The notes: generated from the sequence alone by a model not told the origin. 64,000 bases of DNA from an uncultured Desulfobacter sp. (GCF_963664415.1 NZ_OY761442.1:597258-661257), one strand, 5' to 3'. Counted from the first letter of the stretch, positions 28,805 to 38,174 are shown. Program-made: numbers and translations.

Positions 28805-30343
28805 ATGACCTTGAATACTGATTCGATAGAGTGGGCATTAGATTTTCTTAAAAATCACTCAGATGGGGATATATTCCCCAAAATTTTGGAAATCGATTCT
28901 ATAAATGAGAAGAGAGAGGATTTAATTGCTCAATTGAGTGGAAAACCTTTGAATCAGTTTTCACCTGGTGCTTGCAGAAGATTCATTGTACCGAAAGATG
29001 AAATATCATACCGGCAGGCTACTCAGTTAGATCCTCAGGATTCAATTATCCTGACATCGTTAATATATCAATTTGGCTCTGGTATTGAATCAAGAAGGTT
29101 GCCAAATGATCTGGTTTTCAGTTATCGATTTGCTCCAACTGTTCAAGATGGTTTATATGGAGGTACATCTACCTGGAATAGCTTTTGGACAAAAGCATTT
29201 GATTTCAGTTCATCATGCTCAACAATTTTATATTGCGATATAGCTGATTTTTATAATCAAATATATCACCATACTGTTGAAAACCAACTAATTGCGTCTG
29301 GCATTCCTAATCAAGGCATAAAGTGGATAATTTCTCTGTTAGAATCTACAACAGCTGGTGTTTCACGCGGAGTACCGATTGGACCACATGCAATTCATCT
29401 TATTGCGGAAGCAACACTCATTCCCGTGGATAACAGTCTTTCAACAAATGGGATCAAATTTTTACGATATGCAGATGATATAGTAGTTTTTTGTAACTCA
29501 GAGAAGGAATCAAAAAAAGCTTTATCTGATATTGCAAAAATTCTTGATAAGCAGCAAAGGCTTATGCTTCAAAGGCATAAAACAAAGTTTTTTACTCCTG
29601 ACGAGTTTAAGAAAATATGTACAGATATGATACAAGATCGTCCAATCAGTTTTGTTGAGGCGAACCTTTTAAAATTAATAAACAAATACTCAGGTGGAGA
29701 TCCGTATAAAGTTATATTTTACAATCAAATTTCTCCTGAAGACTGGCAATCAATAACCGAAGAAACAATTTCATCGATTATAGAAGAGTATATAAATTCG
29801 CCACTTGTCGATTATATCAGACTTAGATGGTTTTATAGGAGGCTAACACAAATAGGTCATCCTGGGGCTATAAATGTGTCGCTGGACAATTTAGAAAAAC
29901 TTGGTCCTTGTTTTTCAAACATCTGTACCTATCTATCATCTGTACAGTCAATTGATCCTGAAAAATGGAAAGAAATTGGACAACGACTTCTTTTACTTCT
30001 TGAATCTGATGAGGTTAAGAATAATGAGTTTTTCCGTCTTTCTATTATAAGCCTGTTCACCCGGAATCAATATATCAACCATTTTGCAACTTTAGCGAAT
30101 ATGTTCCAATCGGCTGATCCATATGCACGAAGAGAGATTTTCTTATCTGCAAAAGCGAATAATTCAATCGACTGGCTGAGAGAACACAAAGAAGATTTTG
30201 TGAGTATGGATCCATGGCAGAAAATGGCTTTTATTCATTGTGCTTCATGTTTTCCAGCAGATGAGAAAAAATATTTCATAAATCAAATGGAACTGCTTAG
30301 ACCATTTGAAAAAACACTAGCTAAATGGAGTAAAAGTATCTAA
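28805..30343 (+). CDS. Reverse transcriptase of the Abi/unknown-group (defence) type
   Basis: A 512-residue protein. RT motifs are in order: LYCDIADFYNQI (motif A, catalytic D145), SRGVPIGPHAIHLIAEATL (motif B-like, about 190-207) and FLRYADDIVVF (Y222-A-D-D225, motif C). The upstream segment SYRQATQLDPQDSIILTSLIYQFG matches the start of the RT fold in Abi-type enzymes. Residues about 290-512 are all-alpha and repeat-like, with no maturase, nuclease or integrase domain, unlike group II intron RTs. Such RTs with helical C-termini act in phage defence (AbiA/AbiK/DRT relatives). The exact group cannot be fixed by eye. It is a lone gene after an attC-like site, with 550 bases of non-coding DNA downstream. 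Confidence 0.85.
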   Translation: MTLNTDSIEWALDFLKNHSDGDIFPKILEIDSINEKREDLIAQLSGKPLNQFSPGACRRFIVPKDEISYRQATQLDPQDSIILTSLIYQFGSGIESRRLPNDLVFSYRFAPTVQDGLYGGTSTWNSFWTKAFDFSSSCSTILYCDIADFYNQIYHHTVENQLIASGIPNQGIKWIISLLESTTAGVSRGVPIGPHAIHLIAEATLIPVDNSLSTNGIKFLRYADDIVVFCNSEKESKKALSDIAKILDKQQRLMLQRHKTKFFTPDEFKKICTDMIQDRPISFVEANLLKLINKYSGGDPYKVIFYNQISPEDWQSITEETISSIIEEYINSPLVDYIRLRWFYRRLTQIGHPGAINVSLDNLEKLGPCFSNICTYLSSVQSIDPEKWKEIGQRLLLLLESDEVKNNEFFRLSIISLFTRNQYINHFATLANMFQSADPYARREIFLSAKANNSIDWLREHKEDFVSMDPWQKMAFIHCASCFPADEKKYFINQMELLRPFEKTLAKWSKSI

Positions 30344-30896
30344 AAAATGCATTTCCGGAGTGCTGTATAGTTTCTGTATAATTTGGGGTCACCCATTATG
30401 ACTGTCGAAATAAAAATGGGGGTAGGTCTATGTATAACCCTTATTGGAAAATTCAACAATCAACATGCACCGGATTTCACCGGTGATGTTGGTGTTGAAA
30501 TCACTAATTTTAGAAATTTTGAGGAAATCAGAAACCTCACAATCTGTCTATCATGTGCCGTCAACAGGATTGTCAATAAAGGCACTCACTTCTTTTTCCA
30601 GTGCTCAGGCCACTCACGATCCGGAGGGTGAGCTTTAGTGTTGGAAATGCTCTGGAGTAACAGGGTAATCTATTGTGTTAATTCGTCTGAAATATTGAGT
30701 CTCTCCGACGAATAGTCCTCGCCACAGAGGGACTCAAAATGCCGATTGGTCAAATCTGATTTCCGAGATTCAAATTCTCCATTGCCCTCTGGTGGCAGTC
30801 AGGATATTCTCCTGCTGTTCAGAGGATAAATGGAAAACGATTCAAAACTGATTCTATAGCAACGCACTAAATTAATAAAAATTTAGGAGAAGGTGC
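30344..30896. other. Non-coding stretch after the reverse transcriptase
   Basis: No supported gene; the short open frames here (up to 82 codons) have no ribosome sites or family pattern. It starts with a potential hairpin ACCCATT..AATGGGGGT (30391-30425) and contains dispersed element copy D from 30547. The GGTCACCCATT at 30387 also occurs at 10783, in both cases shortly after a gene end. Confidence 0.5.
30547..30815 (+). repeat. Dispersed element, copy D
   Basis: Its first 125 bases match copy C (GTCTATCATGTG at 30547, TTGTCAATAAAGGC, GTGTTGGAAATGCTCTGGAG). After AACAGGG the sequence diverges but keeps the spacing and the ending GAATAGTCCTCG. A distal motif GGCAGTCAGGATATTCT at 30794 is shared with copy E. 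The arms GAGTCTCTC/GAGGGACTC near 30696-30735 could pair around the core. Confidence 0.7.
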
Positions 30897-31307
30897 ATGA
30901 AATATAAAGGCTCTTGCCTTTGTGGTGAAATTACTTTTGAAATAATCGGAGAATTTGAAAGCTTTTTTCTTTGCCATTGCGAACGTTGTCGCAAAGACAC
31001 TGGTTCCGCCCATGCCGCTAATCTATTTTCCTCCTCGGCAAGGTTGATATGGCTGTCGGGCAAAGATAAGGCCAAAATCTTTGATTTTAAATCAGAGGGG
31101 CACATAAAAAGTTTTTGTTCGAATTGTGGCTCAGCTCTTCCAAATCTGCAGATGGATGGAGGATTGTTGGTTGTCCCTGCTGGGAGTCTCGACAGCGATG
31201 TGCCAATAAAACCTCAAGGTCATATTTATTGGGGGAACAAAGCCAATTGGGACGATGCGTTAGAAAAAATAGTCAAATTTAACCAGCTCCCGAACAGCAA
31301 GGAATAA
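30897..31307 (+). CDS. GFA/CENP-V family zinc protein
   Basis: 136 residues with the family zinc ligands CLCG (residues 7-10), CHCERC (27-32) and CSNCGS (near 75). The family includes glutathione-dependent formaldehyde-activating enzyme and many relatives of unknown substrate; the match is to the fold, not the reaction. A strong AGGAGAAGG box precedes the ATG. The gene lies alone, bracketed by dispersed-element copies D and B. Confidence 0.88.
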   Translation: MKYKGSCLCGEITFEIIGEFESFFLCHCERCRKDTGSAHAANLFSSSARLIWLSGKDKAKIFDFKSEGHIKSFCSNCGSALPNLQMDGGLLVVPAGSLDSDVPIKPQGHIYWGNKANWDDALEKIVKFNQLPNSKE

Positions 31308-31362
31308 CGAAATCATTGTGGGGTAAAAGCCATTTCAAAATTCTAATACCCTCCCTTGGCAT

Positions 31363-31440
31363 GAGGAGTGACAGATAGTCCTGAGGTGTTGTTTGGCTGA
31401 AAAATGGAGCCTGCCTAAAAGGTAGTCTGCTCTTTTGAAA
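31363..31440 (+). repeat. Dispersed element, copy B
   Basis: The core GAGGAGTGACAG is followed, at the same spacing as in the other copies, by GGCTGAAAAATGGAGCCTG and AAAGGTAGTC. It aligns best with copy A (37365-37435). It is located between the GFA gene and the 3' end of the amidohydrolase. A separate small hairpin GAACCTTAC..GTAAGGTTC at 31446-31469 may be a terminator. Confidence 0.6.
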
Positions 31441-31445
31441 AAAGC

Positions 31446-31469
31446 GAACCTTACCAGTTGTAAGGTTCA
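31446..31469. terminator. Hairpin between convergent genes
   Basis: GAACCTTAC (31446) pairs perfectly with GTAAGGTTC (31461-31469) around a 6-base loop. It lies between the convergent GFA and amidohydrolase genes. There is no long T run, so termination activity is a guess. Confidence 0.4.
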
Positions 31470-31544
31470 CTGACGTCGAGTTGAATACGATCAAGCAGCG
31501 GGTTCAAAGACCTTGATCATTTTTTCAATCTGACATCTTGGTTG

Positions 31545-32948
31545 TCACGTTGGATCGCAAGCCATCCATTCCTCTGGGGTCCGGGCCTCTCCGCCTTTGA
31601 TGGTCCACAACAATGATTCCAGGGCCGAAGGGTCTTTCAGCGGGTCCTTTTCGACAACGACCATATCTCCGTATTTTCCCTTTTCAAGGGTACCGATCCT
31701 GTCCGTTTTCCCCATCATTTCCGCAGGAACTCGCGTAGCCGAGGCAATTACGTCCATGGGCGGGATCCCGATATTGTAAAGCAATTCCATTTCCCGGATC
31801 ATACTGGTACCATGGAAGAAATTGGGGAATACAGGCCAGCTTGAGGCGTCCGTGCCGGCCACGATGGGGATACCGGCCTCATGGAGGGTCAGGATTGCCC
31901 GGGAAGCGCTTTCCAGGCAGGCTTTGATTGATTTTTCGATGTTTATAAGTTTGGGAAGGGCTCGAATGAAAAAGGAAGGCAACCATTTGGGAGATGAAAG
32001 TTTAAAAAAACGGTCATAGTAATCTTCCCAGACCCGGTCATCCCTTGCTGTTTCCAAAAGTTCCCGGGGGACCCGCAAATTTAAGTACGGGTTGTCCAGC
32101 CGTTCCCGTTGAAACTGCACCAGCATCTGGTCAAAGGTACAGGATAAAGTTGTGGTCACGTAGGTCCCAAGTTCCTTCATGCGGCGGATAAACCGGTCCG
32201 TGGGCTGTGTGAACATAAACCCGGAATGGACAAAACAGTGAACACCCATATCAAGCCCTGTTTTTTGTTCTTTCTTTTTATAGGCATGGGCATATAAAGG
32301 CAGGTTTCTTTTCCGGGATTCATCAGAAATGATATCCCGGACTTTCTTTGAAAGCAGGGGCCAGATATTGGCTTTGCCAAATCCGGTTTCAAGCATAACT
32401 TTCACCCCGATGACCCTGTCCGTTCCCTCATATTCCCGGAATAATTCTACCACATCCGTCCTGTCTTTTGCGGGCCGCCAATGGGGTCCCCAATAGGCGG
32501 TCAGCATGCCATTGTCCAGATATCCGTTGGGGGGATAAAACGCCGGAGCCAATGCAAAAATTCTGGGGCCTGCGCCGCCGGATTCCAGGTATTGCGTAAA
32601 TTCACGCAGCATCGGGCCTGCGATGGCATTGTCCAGCACGGTGGTAACCCCGCAGGCCAGGTATGACCGAAGCTGGTGATACCGATATTTTTGAAGCCGT
32701 GATTCATCGTCTTTTCTAAACACGGATCCGGGGACGCTTTGCAGGTGCACGTGGGCATCGATCAGGCCGGGCATCACGGTTGCGCCTTTTACATCCAGCA
32801 CCTTTTCATGATCCGGTGGGGTCAGGTTGCCGATCTGCCTGATCCTGCCCTCATGGATGTATATGGATTTTAGATTCTTGTATGCATTGCCCAGGCCGTC
32901 GATCAGCCGGGCATTTATAACCCAGAGTGTATGTGTTATTTTTTTCAA
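31545..32948 (-). CDS. Metal-dependent amidohydrolase
   Basis: 467 residues of the imidazolonepropionase/dihydroorotase-like superfamily. It has an N-terminal beta part (VINARLIDGLGNAYKN), then the metal motif LIDAHVHL (HxH, about residue 66), further histidines in LPLYAHAYKK and GVHCFVHSG, and the catalytic Asp in IVAGTDASSWP. The C-terminus returns to the beta domain (GKYGDMVVVEKDPL). There is no signal peptide. The substrate is unknown. A MalT/SARP-type regulator gene lies directly upstream on the same strand. Confidence 0.88.
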   Translation of the reverse strand: MKKITHTLWVINARLIDGLGNAYKNLKSIYIHEGRIRQIGNLTPPDHEKVLDVKGATVMPGLIDAHVHLQSVPGSVFRKDDESRLQKYRYHQLRSYLACGVTTVLDNAIAGPMLREFTQYLESGGAGPRIFALAPAFYPPNGYLDNGMLTAYWGPHWRPAKDRTDVVELFREYEGTDRVIGVKVMLETGFGKANIWPLLSKKVRDIISDESRKRNLPLYAHAYKKKEQKTGLDMGVHCFVHSGFMFTQPTDRFIRRMKELGTYVTTTLSCTFDQMLVQFQRERLDNPYLNLRVPRELLETARDDRVWEDYYDRFFKLSSPKWLPSFFIRALPKLINIEKSIKACLESASRAILTLHEAGIPIVAGTDASSWPVFPNFFHGTSMIREMELLYNIGIPPMDVIASATRVPAEMMGKTDRIGTLEKGKYGDMVVVEKDPLKDPSALESLLWTIKGGEARTPEEWMACDPT

Positions 32949-33059
32949 TTCCTTAGCCTCCTGACAAAATAGCGGTTTAAATTAATCGCCTCTATTATAT
33001 TCTTGCTGGATAAACCGGGAATAAATTGAAAAGTTAAAATGATATGTGGGTCAGGAATT

Positions 33060-35816
33060 TCAATGTTTATCCGCCTTCTGAACGGCCAGGCACTCATGGA
33101 ACAGGCGGATCGTCTCGGGTTCCGGAGGGCAGTCCAGGAATTCAAACACTTTTTGCCGGCAGGTTTCAAATGTTTTTTTCACCAGAGAACGGTTCCCGGC
33201 CGCGGCATAAAGCTGCATGAGCTTTTGATAGACCGTTTCAACACTGTCATCCGTTTCAAGATATTTCTGCGCGTAGTATATTCCTTTTTCAGGGTCCGAT
33301 TTTTTAAGAAAATGACAGATCAGTTTCCACAGCACTGACAGGTAGATGCCCTGCCATTTCTCCCTTTCTTCAATACACCACTGGGTATAGGCGTCTTCGG
33401 CCAGAAAGGGGCCTTTGTAGAGGGTCAGGGCGGTTTCATAATGTCGGGCGGCGTCTTCCATATCTTTGGCCGCACTTCCTTCGTGGACCGCATCCTGAAA
33501 AATCAAAACGTCAACGCTGCCTCCCAGCCCCAAAGAGAGACAAAATGAGTTTCCCTGCTTTTTTAGATATCGGGAAGGTTCTCCGCGCCGGATACCGGGC
33601 TCAAAGAATTTCCGGATGGCGCTGGCCACGACGTTGAACCGCTTGCGGGTTTTGTTGAAATCCTGTTCAGGCCAGAGCAGTTCAATCAGTTCGTCCCGGG
33701 GTTTAAATCCCTTACCATGGTTAAGCGCCAGGTATTTGATCATCATCAGAGCCTTGGTATTGTTAAACGCTTCCGGCCTCAGGTCTTGTCCGCCTAAAGT
33801 CATGCAGAACCGGCCCAGAAGTGAAATTTGCAAGGGATGAACCGGTTCTCCGGCACCCGGTTCAGGCAGGAGGTCATTTGCCCGGCCGTTCATGTGAAAA
33901 ACCTCCCGGATGAACCCCTGTCTTACGCCCGTGGCATACAGGGACAACAAAAGCGGCTCAATCCATGCCCCGGCATTTGCCACTCGGTGCGCGTATCCGC
34001 TCTCCACCGCAATATCAATCGCTTGCACAAGTTCCGCAATAGCTGCGGCCCGGTCATTTAAGTGCAGTCGGCATTGGGCCGAGATCATCATGATTTTGAA
34101 GGTATAAAATTTTGAGGCCCTGACCTTTTCCAAGACCCGCGCCTTCTTTTCCAATACGGTTTCAAACCGGCCGGTTTCAAGCCATACCCCCAGCATGCCG
34201 GTTTCAAGAATCCCTTCGGTCATAGTCAGACCTGTCCGGCGGAGCAAGGTCAGTCCCTGTTCCAGGGCTTTTTCCGCCCCAGCGAGATCTGTCTGTTTCA
34301 ACCGGATAAAGTGGATGAGATCATGAATATTGGCCTGCCCCCAGTAGTTTGCCTGGTGTTTAAACAGTGACATTCCCTTTTGAGCCCGAGTTAGAGCCTG
34401 GTCCAGGCGGTTTTGCCCACACAGGTGAAGCGCCGCCGCATAGTTGAGCCATCCCTTCTGGTTATCGCGAACGCCCATTTCACGGATAAGGTCCAGTCCT
34501 TTTTTAGCCCACCTGTACCCGGTGTTGAATTGATTTAAAAAATAGGCCGGCAATGCGGCATGAAGGTAAGCCAGGGGCATGATGATGGCCGCATCAGTCC
34601 TGGAATACCAGTCCAAGCTCCGGCAGGCCTTAGCATAAGCCGTCTTAAAATCTCCGGTGACAAAGTATCGGTAGGAACGAACAAACTCGATCCAGTTTTT
34701 CATCCTCATCCGGCTGGAATCCGGGAGTTGACAGATATCCCTTTTTGCGGTCTGGGCCAGTTGGTCTGCTTGACTGATCTTTCCGAGGATAAGGTAAATC
34801 AGTATCAACAGACCGGATACCTCCAACCGTTTACCCGTACTTTTACATGTCAGGCAGGTTTCCAGTAGGTTTTTGGCTTCCCGGAGATGGCCGGAATAGT
34901 AATAGTTGAGCCCCAATTCTATCCGGCAGTTCAGGGCAAAAGCCTCAGAAACCTTCGGATCTGATCTGCTCAGAATGGTTTGATATAATGATACCGACTT
35001 GTGGGAATTTCCCAAGAAGGATTCAAGCCTGGCCTGGATGTACAAGAGCTGAGGATTTGCAAGGATGAACTGCTTTGGAAAAGCGTTCATAGTGCCTTGA
35101 ACCCAAAGGATCTGCCCGGATTCAAAAAGCATTTTTTCATGTGTCATCAGACGTTGTGTAGCTTTATCGAAAAATTCGCCGGAAATATAAGCCCGAACTG
35201 CTCCGAGATTATCCCCGGCCACCTCCTTAAGTCCTGCCATACTTAAGTACAGTTCGGCTACGGATTCCTGGGACAGCGTCTGTTTCAGCCGGATGCGCAA
35301 AAATGATCTGAGCAGGTGGTGATAGGTGTAAACCACATCCCCGTCCTGGCCGGATTCATTCCGGTATGTCAACAAATGGCCTGCAACCAGTTCATCCAGG
35401 ATCCTTTCCGACGCCGTGATCCGGAGGAGCGCATTGCAAACCTCCGGGTTCAGGGAGTCCAGCAACGATGTTTTCAACATGAACTCCTGGGTTTCCGGCG
35501 GAAGGGATTGAAAAATGGTCTCCTCGAAATAGCTGAAAGTAAGTTTGTTTAAACCAGTCAGATCAGCGGGTAAGTCCTTTATCTGCAGCCCGGCGCAATC
35601 TTTAAGGCCTAAATAGACTAAAACCAGGCCGGTGACCCAGCCGCATGAGATTCGGTGCAATGGGGCTGCAAGCTCCTGGGGCAATGTCGGTTTCAAATGC
35701 CTGGTCAGGAATTGACGGGTCTCCTCCGGTGTGAACCGCAGGTCGGCTTCGGTGATCTGCGCCACCTGGCCTGCAAGATGCAGCCGAGACAGGCCAATCC
35801 TTGCCAAAAATTGCAA
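33060..35816 (-). pseudogene. MalT/SARP-type transcriptional activator, N-terminus missing
   Basis: 918 residues. The protein opens in the middle of a MalT-like ATPase region (LARIGLSRLHLAGQVAQITEADLRFTPEE); the P-loop and first half of the NTPase domain are absent. TPR-like helices follow (about 200-650), then a C-terminal OmpR-type winged helix (ISLLGRFCMTLGGQDLRPEAFNNTKALMMIKYLAL) and a BTAD domain (about 780-915), as in SARP regulators. Normal members have 200 or more residues upstream. Upstream of 35823 the sequence becomes unrelated and dispersed element E begins at about 35843, so the gene was cut there. It may have controlled the neighbouring amidohydrolase. Confidence 0.75.
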
Positions 35817-35842
35817 CGATCAATTTTATGCCCCGTACAATT

Positions 35843-35968
35843 TTCTCTTGCTCTGGAGTGACAGGGAAAGTCTACGGCGATTTTTTGCATGAATAATGGA
35901 CGTTTTTCTATACGAAGTCCTCGTCCAAAATATTCCTTGCTATCCAGGTGACAGTCAGGATATTCTTG
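35843..35968 (+). repeat. Dispersed element, copy E
   Basis: The core GCTCTGGAGTGACAGGG at 35850-35866 is followed by AAAGTCTACGG. Arms GGACG/CGTCC (about 35898-35926) surround the motif GAAGTCCTCG. The distal motif GACAGTCAGGATATTCT is shared with copy D. It abuts the truncated 5' end of the regulator gene. Confidence 0.68.
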
Positions 35969-36210
35969 AATGAAATTAATTTCTAAGAGATTTTATTTTG
36001 AATTGATTAATATCAATTTTTTGAATTATATCGCCTGATATGTTTCCGATAGATCCAACTCCGTATTGTTTTATATATGCGTTGATCGTTTTTATTCTGC
36101 CATGGTTTATTTTTACATTCCTTTTTGCTTCAGCCTCCAAATGCCACGGACTATAAGCGTTTTCAAAAAAACTAAAACCCAACAATATAAAACCCAACAA
36201 TAAAATTTCT

Positions 36211-36412
36211 ACATAACGCTGTGAGTCTTGTTATTGAGGGCGTTGGATACTTTTGTTATTCTTGGCTGGATTAAAATTTGGCGCAGCAAGCCTGAATACC
36301 TTTTGCGGACCTTATTATTCCTTGTTTGCATCATGAATAACGCCCGAATATGGATGGCACCCTTATACGCGTTATTTTTCAGAATAGGGAAGGCCACCTG
36401 AAAGAAGCGATT
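36211..36412 (+). pseudogene. Gene remnant related to 21680-21833
   Basis: An open run encodes LLLRALDTFVILGWIKIWRSKPEYLL... with a hydrophobic middle, without start codon or ribosome site, ending in TGA at about 36402. It aligns at the DNA level to 21680-21833. The family was not recognised. Confidence 0.4.
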
Positions 36413-36421
36413 AAAGAGGCT

Positions 36422-36934
36422 TTAAGCAATAGTGCTGAAAAAGGACTGCCGCCCTGCTAATAGAGTCATTTCCTTTGAAAACGCCATCGTTTGCCGTGTT
36501 ATCAGCGTTTCATAGGATTCTCCATGGATTCGTTGATGGATTTCAGCATAAGTTGGGCCAGTTCCCTGTGCATAAGAGTTTGAACCATAACCCGCTTTTT
36601 TTAAGGCCGATGCAAAGGCCTCCATGTCGCCCCCGACTTCATCCCATATCTTTGCAACTTTTTGGTCCTGGAACATGGCTGCGCCATCCTGACCAATGGA
36701 AGCAACGGTAGTTCCCCCCTTGGTTACCACAAAAGATTGTTTCTGGGCGCCTTGGAGTCGAAGCTGATTTTGATAATCGCTTATACTTAGCGCGGCAGGA
36801 CTGAAATTGTCCTTGGGTTCCGAAAGGTCTTTTTGCAGCGTAAACCCTTCGGTATTGATCTGTGTTGCAGTCTTTCCGGAGGCCCCACGGGTTGAAATTG
36901 TTACTGAACTTGTTGATACAGTCCCGATTTGCAT
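36422..36934 (-). CDS. Hypothetical protein, 170 aa
   Basis: The start at 36934 (MQIGTVSTSSVTIST) is preferred over the longer frame because AGGAG lies 6 bases upstream. It is Ser/Thr-rich at the N-terminus, followed by a helical part (DEVGGDMEAFASALKKAGYG) and a helical C-terminus. There is no signal peptide and no recognised family. The 3' end abuts the gene remnant; dispersed elements E and A lie on either side. Confidence 0.6.
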   Translation of the reverse strand: MQIGTVSTSSVTISTRGASGKTATQINTEGFTLQKDLSEPKDNFSPAALSISDYQNQLRLQGAQKQSFVVTKGGTTVASIGQDGAAMFQDQKVAKIWDEVGGDMEAFASALKKAGYGSNSYAQGTGPTYAEIHQRIHGESYETLITRQTMAFSKEMTLLAGRQSFFSTIA

Positions 36935-37349
36935 GTCAACTCCTTTCAAATCAAAATGGTCAGATATAGTCACAGGTAGCGTAATTACACGATGCAATGC
37001 AAGTAATCTGCCTTTTATCTAAGGCTAATAAATTCAGTTGGTTAATAAATGCGACAAAGAGATTATATACCCCATCCGGAAAAATGTTCCGGAAGATTTT
37101 GCCGGAACCGCTTATAGTCCTGCGGTTGTCGCTGTATTGACCCCTTAAATCCTGCATCTTGCTGGTGGCCTGGGAAGGAAGCTTAGTTATTTAAAGGCAT
37201 CGCAAATCAAGTGGCGGATCGGGGGTGATTCTTGAATCGGATAAGTGTTTGCATTAGGATTAAGTGGCTGGTAAACGTCATAATTAAGTGTTGCTGTTTG
37301 GGCCATGGGGAAACAGAGGCATTGTGGAGTGGACGTTGGTCCCCTTGAG

Positions 37350-37505
37350 ATAAGAAAATAATAACAGGGAAAGCCTGAGGGAGTCGTCCGACCGAAAAAC
37401 GATGCCTGGGTGAAGGGTAGTCTTCACCCCAGCCCCTTGATGTGATCTGCCAGAACTTTAATCCAGGGTTCCCGCGCCTTTATAAAAGTAGCTAATGCCG
37501 CTTTT
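37350..37505 (+). repeat. Dispersed element, copy A
   Basis: The core AATAACAGGGAAAGCCTGAG continues with GGGAGTCGTCCGACCG, AAAAACGATGCC and a strong hairpin CTGGGTGAAG..CTTCACCCCAG around GGTAGT (10 pairs, one bulge). The part beyond (GATGTGATCTGCCAG, AAAAGTAGCTAAT) aligns with copy C at 11384-11440. This copy shows the clearest secondary structure. Confidence 0.65.
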
Positions 37506-37513
37506 ATAAAGGC
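37476..37513. terminator. Perfect 13-bp hairpin GCCTTTATAAAAG
   Basis: GCCTTTATAAAAG (37476-37488) and CTTTTATAAAGGC (37501-37513) are exact inverted repeats with a 12-base loop. It lies 68 bases before the next gene. It could be a terminator-like or regulatory hairpin; no T-run follows on the plus strand. Confidence 0.5.
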
Positions 37514-37580
37514 AAGTATGCGATGAATAGCATAGAAATTGCATCATTCTATTTAAGTCTTTTTAAAAAGGAGTGATTCA

Positions 37581-38174
37581 ATGAATATTTCACATATACA
37601 GAATGCCTGCCTTTACAATTCGCCCAATAACACCCCCAAACCTCATTATTCTAACGGTATCAATTCATCAAACAGCAACATGGACAAAGTCAGCCTTTCT
37701 GCGGAGGGAATGAAGGCATCAGAACAGGATCTTGAAAAACTCAGAATGCCGTCATGGATTTCCCAGTACTATCCGAAACAAACGGACCTAACAATATCAA
37801 TCCAGGCTGTAGAAGAAACAAGGCAACTTTTTCAAATGCACGATCACTTTAACTCTGATGGCCACATTTCCCGCACGGAGCAGCAAAGATTGGATAGTTA
37901 CAGAAATACTAACATGACTGCAAATCAAACATCACGTGAGAATCTTGAGTTCCTCTCAAAGTATAAAGATGAGCTTGCGGAATATGGAAAAATAGTAAAC
38001 ACCTATTATACAGCTGCAAAAGAGGAACAAGGCATAACCCAAAAAAATTATAATGCAAAGGTTCTTCAAGCTGAAGGAGATAACGAAAACCTGCATCAAA
38101 GTTTCAGAAAAAAGCTTCTCGCCGATTCAAGAGCTCTTGAGCTTATGGGTATTTTAGGTATTAAATTATCCTAA
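37581..38174 (+). CDS. Hypothetical protein with one EF-hand-like loop, 197 aa
   Basis: A soluble protein with a polar, Asn/Ser-rich N-terminus (residues 10-35) containing DKVSLSAEG. A calcium-loop pattern DHFNSDGHISRTE lies near residues 92-104, flanked by helices, and the C-terminal half is helical (KYKDELAEYGKIVNTYYTAAKEE). The ribosome site AAGGAG is well placed. There is no signal peptide. The family is not recognised. Confidence 0.65.
   Translation: MNISHIQNACLYNSPNNTPKPHYSNGINSSNSNMDKVSLSAEGMKASEQDLEKLRMPSWISQYYPKQTDLTISIQAVEETRQLFQMHDHFNSDGHISRTEQQRLDSYRNTNMTANQTSRENLEFLSKYKDELAEYGKIVNTYYTAAKEEQGITQKNYNAKVLQAEGDNENLHQSFRKKLLADSRALELMGILGIKLS

Larger units (their letters stand above)
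35817..36421. other. Non-coding stretch with element E and a gene remnant
   Basis: It holds dispersed element copy E (35843-35968), an AT-rich segment 35976-36200 with a weak 74-codon minus-strand frame, and the remnant 36211-36412 related to 21680-21833. No intact gene is supported. Confidence 0.5.
36935..37580. other. Non-coding stretch holding element A and a perfect hairpin
   Basis: A 65-codon minus-strand frame (36960-37157) has no supporting pattern. 37160-37345 shows nothing clear. Element A occupies 37350-37505 and overlaps a perfect 13-bp inverted repeat at 37476-37513. The next gene has an AAAGGAG box at about 37566. Confidence 0.5.

Noticed and set aside
28805..30343. Group II intron or retron reverse transcriptase
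   Set aside because: No maturase/HNH part, no intron domain V-like sequence nearby, and no msr/msd-like inverted repeat directly upstream in the expected arrangement.
35976..36200. 74-codon minus-strand frame with a hydrophobic start
   Set aside because: Could be a small exported protein, but AT-rich low-complexity sequence and no ribosome site make it too weak to list as a gene.
36960..37157. 65-codon minus-strand frame upstream of the 170-residue protein
   Set aside because: No ribosome site, no recognised pattern, overlaps the likely leader of the real gene.
37080..37200. Possible riboswitch-like sequence on the minus strand
   Set aside because: Some CAGG and CCGCAGGAC motifs recall a cobalamin riboswitch, but the B12 box and the required order are missing and no cobalamin gene follows.
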